Both the position numbers and the translations under genes were made by a program. Positions 40,766 through 48,632 of a stretch of 64,000 nucleotides of DNA are shown here, piece after piece. The stretch is from the NCBI RefSeq assembly GCF_900021165.1, contig NZ_FCOQ01000038.1, positions 62,675 through 126,674 on the forward strand, in the 5' to 3' direction. The stretch comes from Paenibacillus phocaeensis (lineage in GTDB: Bacteria; Bacillota; Bacilli; Paenibacillales; Paenibacillaceae). Every line of letters starts with the position of its first letter. Within the stretch, counting starts at the first letter, position 1. The notes under the pieces are model-generated. The model saw only the letters and a program-made list of their open reading frames with translations, had not been told where the DNA came from and ran no database searches.

Positions 40766-40929
40766 ATCAGCAATCATTTGAAGTTCAAGACCGAATCGCG
40801 CTTGACACTTATTTCCCCGTTTTCTGTTCATAAAGGCGATCCCCCTCATAAGCACCTCGGCAAGCGTTAGAAGTGAAACTCCTCTCTTTTCGCCTAAATA
40901 AGCATCCCGAGCAGCGTTAACGTAAGCTT

Positions 40930-42279
40930 CTAACCGAACGCCCGAATCCAGCGGTAGCGGTTGACCTTCACGACGGCCACGAAGCATTTCAGGATCTGGT
41001 CGGACTTCAGGCAAATGAACGTCAGCAGCGGCGACAACCCCAACACTGCGGCGCACAGGAAAGCCGAGGGCAACACGATCAGCCACATGAAAATAAGGTC
41101 GTTGTACAACACGAACTTCGTATCCCCTCCGCTGCGCACGATCCCCGTTAATGCCGGCATTTGGTAAGCCGTACCTACTGCCGTAATGGAGAGCACCGTC
41201 ATAAACTGCAAGGCCAACGCCTTGGATTCCGGGGAAATCGCGTAGAAGCCCAGCACCACGTCCTTGATCAAAAAGAGCACCGCCCCCGTTCCCAAACCGA
41301 TGATCAAATAAAGCATCTGCAGCGTTTGGGCGTAAGGTTTGATTTTCTCCGGATGTCCGGCACCGATCGTCTTCCCGATGATCACGGCCGTCGCGCTCGC
41401 CGAAGCGTACGTTACGACCGACACGATTTGGAAGATTGTAGTTGCGATGCTGTTCGCAGCAATCGCCGCTTCCCCCATATGTCCCAGGATGCCGGACTGC
41501 ACCGCCATGGCCAGCCCCCAGAGAGCATTGGAGGCCAGGATCGGCGAGCCGACGCTTAAGTATTGCTTGAAGATCTCCCGATTAAATTGGAAGAAGTCCC
41601 GCAGGGCAAACTTTATTTTCTGATCGACCCGTTTCAGGTATCCTACCACGATCGCAAGTTCGATGACCCGGGCCGTTAACGTTGCCGCAGCCGAGCCGCG
41701 CACCCCCCAGGCCGGGAACCCGAAATGCCCATAGATCAGCAAGTAGTTCAGACAGATGTTGATGACCAGCGTCGACAGAGAGAGAATAAATCCGACTCTG
41801 ACCGTCTCCACGCTGCGCAGAGAAGCCAGCAGCAGATTCGTGGCCGCAAAGAAGAGATAAGAGAAGCCGATGATTTGTAAATACTTAGCCCCCTCCGCGA
41901 TGACGCTGTCCTCATTGGTGAACAAGGACAGACACCCGTGCGGGAACAGGAATACCGCCAGCCACAGCAGCAATGCAAGCCCCAGCGCGAGGCGCATGCC
42001 AATGCTGGAAACCTTCTTGATCGTCCGAATGTCCCGTGCGCCCCAGGCGCGCGAAGACAGAATGACCACGCCTTCGCCAACGCCCATAACGAGCATTTGC
42101 AGCAGGAACTGGAGCTGATTGGCGAGGGCCACCCCGGACAAAGCCGATTCGCTGTAGCCGCCCAGCATGATATTATCCGAAAGGTTGACACTAAAGGAAA
42201 TAACGTTTTGCAGTGCAATAATCGAGGTCAGTCTGAAAAAACTTTGGTAAAACTCTTTTTCCCGTACCCATAAACCCAT
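40930..42279 (-). CDS. MATE-family efflux transporter
   Basis: 449 residues with 12 membrane segments in two related halves. The N-terminus FYQSFFRLTSIIALQNVISF, then LSDNIMLGGYSESALSGVALANQ and the second-half FGFPAWGVRGSAAAT are typical of the MATE (multidrug and toxin extrusion) family, NorM/DinF relatives. It exports an unknown compound using Na+ or H+. The ATG at 42279 has AAAGG upstream and is preferred over a TTG three codons earlier. It is 63 bp behind the aldo/keto reductase gene on the same strand, so the two may be co-transcribed. Confidence 0.88.
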   Translation of the reverse strand: MGLWVREKEFYQSFFRLTSIIALQNVISFSVNLSDNIMLGGYSESALSGVALANQLQFLLQMLVMGVGEGVVILSSRAWGARDIRTIKKVSSIGMRLALGLALLLWLAVFLFPHGCLSLFTNEDSVIAEGAKYLQIIGFSYLFFAATNLLLASLRSVETVRVGFILSLSTLVINICLNYLLIYGHFGFPAWGVRGSAAATLTARVIELAIVVGYLKRVDQKIKFALRDFFQFNREIFKQYLSVGSPILASNALWGLAMAVQSGILGHMGEAAIAANSIATTIFQIVSVVTYASASATAVIIGKTIGAGHPEKIKPYAQTLQMLYLIIGLGTGAVLFLIKDVVLGFYAISPESKALALQFMTVLSITAVGTAYQMPALTGIVRSGGDTKFVLYNDLIFMWLIVLPSAFLCAAVLGLSPLLTFICLKSDQILKCFVAVVKVNRYRWIRAFG

Positions 42280-42342
42280 GACAGGCAACCTTTCTTTTCC
42301 GTGCTGCCGTAATCCGCCGTGTTCGTTTTGCCTTCGAGCGTT

Positions 42343-43275
42343 TTACCAGCCGAGATTTTTGAAGCGGATCTCCCGCTCCCACAGGTCTTGCAATTTCCGC
42401 AGCGATTCCTCCGGCAACGCCGCATCGCCGGCCGCGACATTCTCGCGAAGCTGGGCGCTGTTCCGAACGCCAGGGATGACCGTCGTCACCTCCGGGTACG
42501 CCAAAATAAAGCGCAATGCCGCCATCGTCATCGTGGTCCGATCCTCTTCAAGGAACCGGATTTGCTCCAGCAGCTGGGCCCGGGCCTGGATGACTTCCGG
42601 AGACCATCGGCTGCGGACGCCCGTGAACGAACGGGTTCCGTCGTATTTGCCCGACAACCAGCCGGAATCGAGCGGTACCTTAATGATCAGCGCGACATCC
42701 CGCTCTGAGGCCGCCTGGAACGCCAGTGCCGTTTCCTGATAAAAGATGTTGAACATCACTTCCATGACGCCAAGCCGGGCATGCTTCAGCGCCTCCAGCA
42801 TTTCCCGGCTGGAATCGACGGACACGCCGTACGCCAGGATTTTACCTTCGGCTTTCAGATCCTCCAGCACCTGGTAATGGCCGTATTTGCCGTCCAGGTG
42901 ATCGAACGGCGGATTGTGAAGCAATACGGAATCCAAATAATCCGTTTGCAGCCGCATCAGACTGCGCTCGATCGAGTTGCGGATTTGCGCGGCCGAATAA
43001 TCCGTCCCTTCCGGGGAATGGCCGAATTTCGTATTGATGACCGCCTTGTCGCGTTTTCGTTCCAGCGCTTTGCCGAGCAGCACCTCGCTTTTGCCTTGGC
43101 CATAGTTGGGAGCGGTATCAAAAAAGTTGACTCCGAGATCCAGCGCTTCATGCACCAGACGGATCGCTTCGTCGTCCTCCATCCCCTCCCAATCCTGCTT
43201 GTTGCCAAGCTGCCATGCGCCAAAACCGATTTCCGACACTGGTTTGCCGGTTGTTCCGTACCTTCTGTACTTCAT
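42343..43275 (-). CDS. aldo/keto reductase
   Basis: 310 residues. The AKR barrel is clear: YRRYGTTGKPVSEIGFGAW at the start, NFFDTAPNYGQGKSEVLLG with catalytic Asp and Tyr, INTKFG with Lys, and LLHNPPFD with His. The C-terminal NADPH site has VIPGVRNSAQLRENVAA. Members reduce aldehydes and ketones with NADPH; the substrate is unknown. The ATG at 43275 has AGGAG upstream. It is divergent from the TetR-type regulator, which may control it together with the MATE pump. Confidence 0.9.
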   Translation of the reverse strand: MKYRRYGTTGKPVSEIGFGAWQLGNKQDWEGMEDDEAIRLVHEALDLGVNFFDTAPNYGQGKSEVLLGKALERKRDKAVINTKFGHSPEGTDYSAAQIRNSIERSLMRLQTDYLDSVLLHNPPFDHLDGKYGHYQVLEDLKAEGKILAYGVSVDSSREMLEALKHARLGVMEVMFNIFYQETALAFQAASERDVALIIKVPLDSGWLSGKYDGTRSFTGVRSRWSPEVIQARAQLLEQIRFLEEDRTTMTMAALRFILAYPEVTTVIPGVRNSAQLRENVAAGDAALPEESLRKLQDLWEREIRFKNLGW

Positions 43276-43456
43276 CCTCTCACGCTCCTGCGATGTTTGG
43301 ATTGGTTGAACGGTGACTCTTGCCCCATATTCTAGCTCGAATTCCGATAAGCCGCAATGCAATTCCCTGCTGGAATATGGTATACTGATTAAACGAATTT
43401 TCCATTATTTCTATCTTAATTCCTGATAATAACATTTTCTCGGAGGGGGATATGTC

Positions 43457-44020
43457 GTGTCATACTCCCAAATCACCAAAAATGCGCTGGCCCGTTCTTT
43501 GAAAAAGCTGATGCTTACCGTTCCGCTGAACAAAATCACGATCCAGCAGATTACGGCGGACTGCGGCGTCACCCGGCACACTTTTTACAATCACTTTCAG
43601 GATATTTACGAATTGCTCGGCTGGGTGTACCAGACGGAAGTGATCGAAGGCCTGGAGCCGTACCGCAATTACGCCGGCTGGAAGCAGGGGTTTTTGAGCG
43701 TGCTGCGCTATACGCAGAAACACAAAACCATGTGCCTGAACACCTTCCATTCCTTGGGGCGCGAGCATCTGGAAAAATTTCTGTACGACGTGATTTACGG
43801 CGTTGCGATCGAAGTCGTGCGGGAATTGGCGCAAGAGCGGGACGTGAGCCAGCGCGCGGAACAGGAGGTTGCCGATTTTTACGCGCTGGCCGTCCGCGGG
43901 CAGGTGGTCGAATGGCTGAAAACAGGGGCCAACACGGATCCGGTTGCAATCGCCGATAAGGTGGGTACCATCCTCGGCGGCAATTTGACCCGCAGTTTGG
44001 ACAACTACCGGCACGGGTAG
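43457..44020 (+). CDS. TetR-family transcriptional regulator (DhaS-like)
   Basis: 187 residues. The N-terminal HTH (about 8-52) has LARSLKKLMLTVPLNKITI and the TetR recognition segment ITADCGVTRHTFYNHFQDIY. The C-terminal part, with LGWVYQTEVIEGLEPYRNY and YTQKHKTMCLNTFHSLGR, resembles the DhaS/TetR_C group. The start is GTG with GGAGGGG 9 nt upstream. It is divergent from the aldo/keto reductase and MATE genes and precedes oleate hydratase, from which it is separated by its own terminator. Either side may be its target. Confidence 0.85.
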   Translation: MSYSQITKNALARSLKKLMLTVPLNKITIQQITADCGVTRHTFYNHFQDIYELLGWVYQTEVIEGLEPYRNYAGWKQGFLSVLRYTQKHKTMCLNTFHSLGREHLEKFLYDVIYGVAIEVVRELAQERDVSQRAEQEVADFYALAVRGQVVEWLKTGANTDPVAIADKVGTILGGNLTRSLDNYRHG

Positions 44021-44088
44021 CCCGCCTCCCCCTCGCTTGCTCGAATTCACACGTTGCTCACAAACGACACAATGTTTCCCACATGTGC

Positions 44089-44131
44089 AAACCATGGACA
44101 TTTGCCTTCAAGTGTCCATGGTTTTGTTTTT
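44089..44131 (+). terminator. intrinsic terminator of the TetR gene
   Basis: AAACCATGGACA pairs with TGTCCATGGTTT around a 12-nt loop, followed by a T-rich run. It separates the TetR gene from oleate hydratase. Confidence 0.88.
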
Positions 44132-44199
44132 TTCCGGGGGATATAGTTGAAGCAGCTCATGAGCAGGGAACCTATTCCATTGAGAAAGGAAGACGACTT

Positions 44200-45900
44200 A
44201 TGGGAACGTATCAAAGAATTCATCCGCGGGTTCCGGAAGGCATCGCGGCGAAAAAAGCGTATTTGGTCGGCGGAGGCATCGGCTCTTTATCGGCTGCGGC
44301 TTTCCTGATCCGCGACGGACACATGCCGGGGAGAAACATCCACATCCTGGAGGAATCCGCTATATACGGCGGTTCGATGGACGGGGCGGGCAACGCCAAG
44401 GACGGCTACAGCGCACGCGGCGGACGCGAAATCGAAGAGCATTTCGAATGCTTTATGGAGCTGTTCGGCTTCATCCCGTCGTTGACCGACCCCGACCGGA
44501 CCGTGTTGGACGAATTCCGCGAATTGAACCTGGCGGAGCCGATCGAGTCGCATTGCCGGCTGGTGGAGAACGCCGGACAACAAGCGGATTTTTCCACGCT
44601 GGGGCTGTCGACCGCGCATGCTTTGCAGCTTGGCAAACTGGCGATGCTGACCGAGGAGAAGCTGGGGAGAACGACGATTGAGCAATTTTTCGACGCAAGC
44701 TTCCTGGAGACGAATTTCTGGTATTTCTGGCGCTCCATGTTCGCGTTCGAGAACTGGCACAGCGTCGTGGAAGTGAAGCGTTACATGGAACGTTTTATGC
44801 ATCTGATTTCCGGGATGAACCGGCTGAAGGGCATTTTGCATACGGAATACAACCAATACGATTCGCTGATCCTTCCGCTGGTGAAATGGCTGGAAGCGCA
44901 GGGCGTCCACTTTGACAAGGGGCATCAGGTCGTCGACCTGGAGCTCGATATGACAGGCGGCGAAAAGGTCGTAACCGCCATCCATCTGAAGGTGAACGGG
45001 GCGGCCAAGACGATCCCCGTCTCCCGAGGCGATCTGGTCATGGTGACGAACGGCTCGATGACGGAAAACTCCACGAAAGGCGATTTGAACCGGCCCGCTG
45101 TTTTAAATCGGTCTGTCGAGGAACGCGGCTGCTGGAGCTTGTGGGAGAAGCTGGCCGCCAAATCTCCCGATTTCGGCCGGCCGGAGGTGTTTTGCGGGGA
45201 TATCGACAAGACCAAATGGCTCTCCTTTACGGTCACTCTCACCGACGACGACATCGTATTCCCGCATTTGCTGGAGCTGACCGGCGATTTGCCGGGGATG
45301 GGCGGCGTTGTAACGATCAAGGACTCCAACTGGCTGATGTCGTGGACCGCACCGAAGCAGCCGCATTTCCTCAACCAGCCGGACAACGTCAAAGTCCTGT
45401 GGGCCTATGGATTGTTCCCCGATGCGGTCGGCAACTACGTCGGCAAGAAGATGGCCGATTGCACCGGACGCGAGCTGCTGGAAGAGCTCTGCTACCATAT
45501 GGGGTTGAAGGACCGCATACCGGAAATTCTGGCCCATACGACCAACGTCATTCCCTGTATGATGCCGTATATCACTTCGCAGTTCATGCCGCGCGTGGCC
45601 GGCGACCGTCCGCAGGTCGTGCCGGAGGGCAGCGTCAACCTCGCTTTCCTCGGACAGTTTGCCGAGGTGCCGGACGACTGCGTGTTTACGGTGGAATATT
45701 CCGTCCGTACAGCGATGACGGCGGTATACCGGCTGCTGAAGCTGGAGAAGGAAGTGATTCCCGTGCACCCCAGCCGATATGACGTGCGCGTCCTGCTGAC
45801 CGCGGTGCGGACCTGCCTCGGCAACAAGCCGCTGCCGCTGAACCGATCGCTTGGCGAGCTGCTGTCCGGCACGGAGATCGCCAAGCTGCTGAACGGGTAG
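44200..45900 (+). CDS. ohyA: oleate hydratase
   Basis: 566 residues. The N-terminal FAD-binding motif is KKAYLVGGGIGSLSAAAFL (about 18-36), then HILEESAIYGGSMDGAGN and YSARGGREIEEHFECFMELF, which are hallmark segments of the myosin-cross-reactive antigen/oleate hydratase family. SMTENSTKGDLNRPAV and SWTAPKQPHFLNQP follow. The enzyme adds water to the cis-9 double bond of unsaturated fatty acids, giving 10-hydroxy acids, and helps detoxify free fatty acids. The ATG at 44200 has AAAGGAAG upstream. It follows the TetR gene, which could be a fatty-acid-responsive regulator. Confidence 0.93.
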   Translation: MGTYQRIHPRVPEGIAAKKAYLVGGGIGSLSAAAFLIRDGHMPGRNIHILEESAIYGGSMDGAGNAKDGYSARGGREIEEHFECFMELFGFIPSLTDPDRTVLDEFRELNLAEPIESHCRLVENAGQQADFSTLGLSTAHALQLGKLAMLTEEKLGRTTIEQFFDASFLETNFWYFWRSMFAFENWHSVVEVKRYMERFMHLISGMNRLKGILHTEYNQYDSLILPLVKWLEAQGVHFDKGHQVVDLELDMTGGEKVVTAIHLKVNGAAKTIPVSRGDLVMVTNGSMTENSTKGDLNRPAVLNRSVEERGCWSLWEKLAAKSPDFGRPEVFCGDIDKTKWLSFTVTLTDDDIVFPHLLELTGDLPGMGGVVTIKDSNWLMSWTAPKQPHFLNQPDNVKVLWAYGLFPDAVGNYVGKKMADCTGRELLEELCYHMGLKDRIPEILAHTTNVIPCMMPYITSQFMPRVAGDRPQVVPEGSVNLAFLGQFAEVPDDCVFTVEYSVRTAMTAVYRLLKLEKEVIPVHPSRYDVRVLLTAVRTCLGNKPLPLNRSLGELLSGTEIAKLLNG

Positions 45901-46150
45901 GGGCGCGGATAGGGACGCCGATAGGGACGCCGATAGGATGTCGATAGGGGCGCGGATAGGGACGCCGACAGGACGTCGATAGGGGCGCCGACAGGGGCGC
46001 TGATAGGGACGCCGATTGGGACGCCGATAGGGGCGCCGACAGGGATGCCGATAGGGACGCCGACAGGGACGCCGACAGAGACGCCGATAGGGGCGCCGAT
46101 AGGGGCGCCGACAGGGACACCGACAGGACGTCGATAGGGGCGCCGATTTC
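45901..46150. repeat. 12-bp tandem repeat (GGGACGCCGATA type, about 20 copies)
   Basis: It begins directly after the oleate hydratase TAG. Units vary at a few positions (GGGGCGCCGATA, GGACGTCGATAG). The unit length keeps frame, so a minus-strand open frame of Val-Pro-Ile-Gly type runs through it; it has no ribosome site and overlaps ohyA, so I do not call it a gene. Confidence 0.9.
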
Positions 46151-46260
46151 CGGGAGGATGCGCCGCTCCCTTTTTTGCCAGGAGCACGAATAAGGGGACT
46201 TTGTACCCTTATTCGTGCTCTGAGCGCTGCTGCTCGGAAAAAAGGGGGCTTTTTTTGAGC
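46151..46260. other. short region between the repeat arrays
   Basis: It contains a near-palindrome around GCACGAATAAGGGGACTTTG / CCCTTATTCGTGC at 46185-46218, possibly a hairpin. No gene. Confidence 0.5.
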
Positions 46261-47303
46261 ACATTTCCTCGAACCCTCGCCGGATAGCTCATTCTATATG
46301 AAATTTCGAATAGAATGAGTCGATTGGGCCCTTCGGCGAACGATTATATATGAAATATCATATATAAATCGGGCCTCCCCTCCCCCGAGGACCTAATGTA
46401 TATGATTTTTCGAATACATTCCCTCGAATCCTCGCCAATTGGCTCATTCTATATGAAATTTCGAATAGAATGAGCCGATTGGGCCCTTCGGCAACCGATT
46501 ATATATGAAATATCATATATAAATCGATCATTCCCTCCCCCGAGGACCTGATGTATATGATTTTTCGAATACATTCCCTCGAACCTTCGCCAAATGGCCC
46601 ATTCTATATGAAATTTCGAATAGAATGAGCCGATTGGGTCCTTCGGCGAACGATTATATATGAAATATCATATATAAATCGGTCATTCCCCCCTTCGAAG
46701 GCCTAATGTATATGATTTTTCGAATACACTCCCTCGAACCTTCGCCAAATGGCCCATTCTATATGAAATTTCGAATAGAATGAGCCGATTGGGCCCTTCG
46801 GCGACCGATTATATATGAAATATCATATATAAATCGGTCATTCCCCCCTTCGAAGGCCTAATGTATATGATTTTTCGAATACATTTCCTCGAATCCTCGC
46901 CAATTGGCTCATTCTATATGAAATTTCGAATAGAATGAGCCGATTGGGTCCTTCGGCGAACGATTATATATGAAATATCATATATAAATCGGGCCTTCCC
47001 TCCCTCGAGGACCTAATGTATATGATTTTTCGAATACATTCCCTCGAATCCTCGCCAATTGGCTCATTCTATATGAAATTTCGAATAGAATGAGCCGATT
47101 GGGTCCTTCGGCGAACGATTATATATGAAATATCATATATAAATCGGGCCTTCCCTCCCCCGAGGACCTAATGTATATGATTTTTCGAATACATTCCCTC
47201 GAATCCTCGCCAATTGGCCCATTCTATATGAAATTTCGAATAGAATGAGCCGATTGAGCCCTTCGGCGACCGATTTATATATGAAATATCATATATAAAT
47301 CGG
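46261..47303. repeat. higher-order tandem array: 155-bp unit x7, each unit of three phased palindromes
   Basis: The unit is defined by ATTCTATATG at 46291, 46446, 46601, 46756, 46911, 47066 and 47221, an exact 155-bp period. Each unit has three palindromes. Type 1 has arms ATTCTATATGAAA / TTTCGAATAGAAT. Type 2 has ATTATATATGA / TCATATATAAAT. Type 3 has AATGTATATGA / TTTCGAATACATT. Within units the steps are 52, 52 and 51 bp, so about 20 palindromes are evenly phased over 1 kb. Spacers are GC-rich and well conserved between units (for example GGGCCCTTCGGCGA). The last type 2 copy is a perfect palindrome. The array ends 35 bp before the stop of the 47338 gene. No coding potential: 155 is not a multiple of three. 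Confidence 0.95.
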
Positions 47304-47337
47304 TTCCTCTATAATCACCACGGCTCACGGTTCGTGG

Positions 47338-48015
47338 TCACACCAAATCCGGGCTTAGCGCCGGGCCCACGTATTCATAAGAAGTGATACGTCCGGAAGC
47401 CCCTTTTGCTATTGCACGGAGCTTTCCTTTTTCCACGAGGATCCGGCAATACTTAATGACCGTCATCGGATGCAGTTCCAGTTCCCGCGCCACCTCCGCT
47501 GGGCGAAGCACCCGATCATGGCGAATCGAGGCGCGCATGAGATCCCTCTCAATCTTGGAATAGATCCGCATAGACGACCTCCCCTGTACGACGGACAAGT
47601 AAGGAGACAGAATACTCCGCAAGGAAGACAGAATAAACGTGGGGTTCTCCTTCAGCTCGTCCAAGGCAATGTAGTAGATCAAGCAGTCTTGGGACTGCAG
47701 AAACAGCCCCCTGTTCAAGTCCATCCGATACTTCGTCCGATCCGTACCATGGGAGCCGTAATCCATGACCTCGAACACGATCCGCGACGCACCCACCCTC
47801 CATAAAAAATCAACAAAATAGGATCTCCCCCGCCAATCCCTCACCTCAAACTCAGGGTGCAATCCATCAAAATGTCCCACCAGCGGCCACCAAATCAGCT
47901 CGATGAACAATTGGTTTCCATAGCCATGCCCCCTTCGGAGTGCATCAAGCCGCTCGCCACTTCTTCGTTTCATGTGCTCCTGAATCCAGATCTCATGTTC
48001 CGTTTGAAATCCCAT
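47338..48015 (-). CDS. PD-(D/E)XK-like nuclease-fold protein with C-terminal winged helix
   Basis: 225 residues. The middle part (about 65-140) has the pattern of Vsr/DUF559-like folds: YFVDFLWRVGASRIVFEVMD with candidate active-site Asp and Glu, YGSHGTDRTKYRMDLNRG with conserved His and Arg, then a hydrophobic strand CLIYYIALDEL. The C-terminal 60 residues look like a winged helix (VLRPAEVARELELHPMTVIK). It could be a DNA-binding regulator built on a dead nuclease fold or an active enzyme; I cannot tell. GGAGGGG lies 6 nt before the ATG. Its 3' end abuts the 155-bp palindrome array, and a terminator-like hairpin lies in its leader. Confidence 0.65.
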   Translation of the reverse strand: MGFQTEHEIWIQEHMKRRSGERLDALRRGHGYGNQLFIELIWWPLVGHFDGLHPEFEVRDWRGRSYFVDFLWRVGASRIVFEVMDYGSHGTDRTKYRMDLNRGLFLQSQDCLIYYIALDELKENPTFILSSLRSILSPYLSVVQGRSSMRIYSKIERDLMRASIRHDRVLRPAEVARELELHPMTVIKYCRILVEKGKLRAIAKGASGRITSYEYVGPALSPDLV

Positions 48016-48037
48016 ACTATCCCCTCCACAGTCATAG

Positions 48038-48092
48038 TAAAAAACAAAAAGCCCCGCTCCTCTCCAAACTGGAAAGGAAACGGGGCAGGCTT
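48038..48092 (-). terminator. terminator-like hairpin in the leader of the 47338 gene
   Basis: GCCCCG at 48051-48056 pairs with CGGGGC at 48081-48086, extended by AAAGCC-type pairing, and is followed on the minus strand by a long T-rich tract ending about 22 bp before the start codon. No minus-strand gene ends nearby: the GH2 stop is about 525 bp upstream. It could be an attenuator for the nuclease-fold gene or a distal terminator of GH2. Confidence 0.65.
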
Positions 48093-48230
48093 TGCCTCAC
48101 GTTGCTGTCTGATACTCCTAGTGTGACACAAGAGAAAGCTCACCGCAATAGGACCTTGTGCGGCCGTCTGTTGTTCCGTATTACTCAGTATTAATCCTCC
48201 GCATCAAGACTCGTTACTACTCGGAAACTA

Positions 48231-48412
48231 CTCCTTGCTACTCCTTGCTTCTCCTTGCTACTTCTTGCTACTTCATACTACTCCTTACTACTCCTTACTA
48301 CTCCTTACTACTCCTTACTACTCCTTACTACTCCTTACTACTCCTTACTACTTCATACTACTCCTTGCTACTTCTTGCTTCTCCTTGCTATTCCTTACTT
48401 CTCCTTGCAACT
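48231..48412. repeat. 10-bp tandem repeat (CTACTCCTTA / CTACTCCTTG)
   Basis: About 18 copies of a C/T-rich 10-bp unit with small variants (CTACTTCTTG, CTACTTCATA). One strand is almost pure pyrimidine, so unusual DNA structure is possible. Confidence 0.9.
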
Positions 48413-48561
48413 CCCCCCGTTGCTCATTAATCTTCATTTCTCTTAACTTTTTTCTATTTTCCGGATATGCCGGTTTTTGGGGCAAATAAGGGTATTTTTT
48501 GCCTTTATTTGCCCCGCAAGTTATAGGTCAGGCGGCCTTCAGTTGGCCGTCAGGGGCCCAT

Positions 48562-48632
48562 GTTAGCGGCGACGTACCGTTAGCGGCAATACACCGGCTT
48601 AGCGGCAGTGCGCTGGCTTAGCGGCAGCGCAC
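48562..48632. repeat. TTAGCGGCA-type repeats spanning the GH2 stop
   Basis: Four TTAGCGGC words at about 18-bp steps, the last two in a near-perfect 19-bp direct repeat. The final copy contains the GH2 stop codon (TTA on the plus strand), so repeat expansion has apparently occurred from the gene end outward. Confidence 0.75.

Larger units (their letters stand above)
40461..40929. other. 469-bp intergenic region upstream of cellulase
   Basis: It contains the cre site at 40571-40585, an AT-rich stretch (40590-40640) likely to hold the GH6 promoter, and the MATE terminator at 40741-40765. No gene is seen. Confidence 0.55.
48016..48617. other. gene-free 600-bp gap with short tandem repeats
   Basis: It contains the leader hairpin (48038-48092), a 10-bp repeat tract (48231-48412) and TTAGCGGCA repeats next to the GH2 stop. 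No gene. Confidence 0.65.

Noticed and set aside
45492..46187. Val-Pro-Ile-Gly repeat protein on the minus strand
   Set aside because: It overlaps the end of ohyA and a 12-bp repeat; no start signals.
46261..47303. Plasmid-type iteron origin
   Set aside because: No replication initiator or partition gene nearby, and the flanking genes are chromosomal metabolic genes. Phased palindromes rather than directional iterons are seen.
48092..48230. Riboswitch (c-di-GMP type) in the leader of the 47338 gene
   Set aside because: A GGCAAAGCC-like word is present but the rest of the GEMM consensus is missing.
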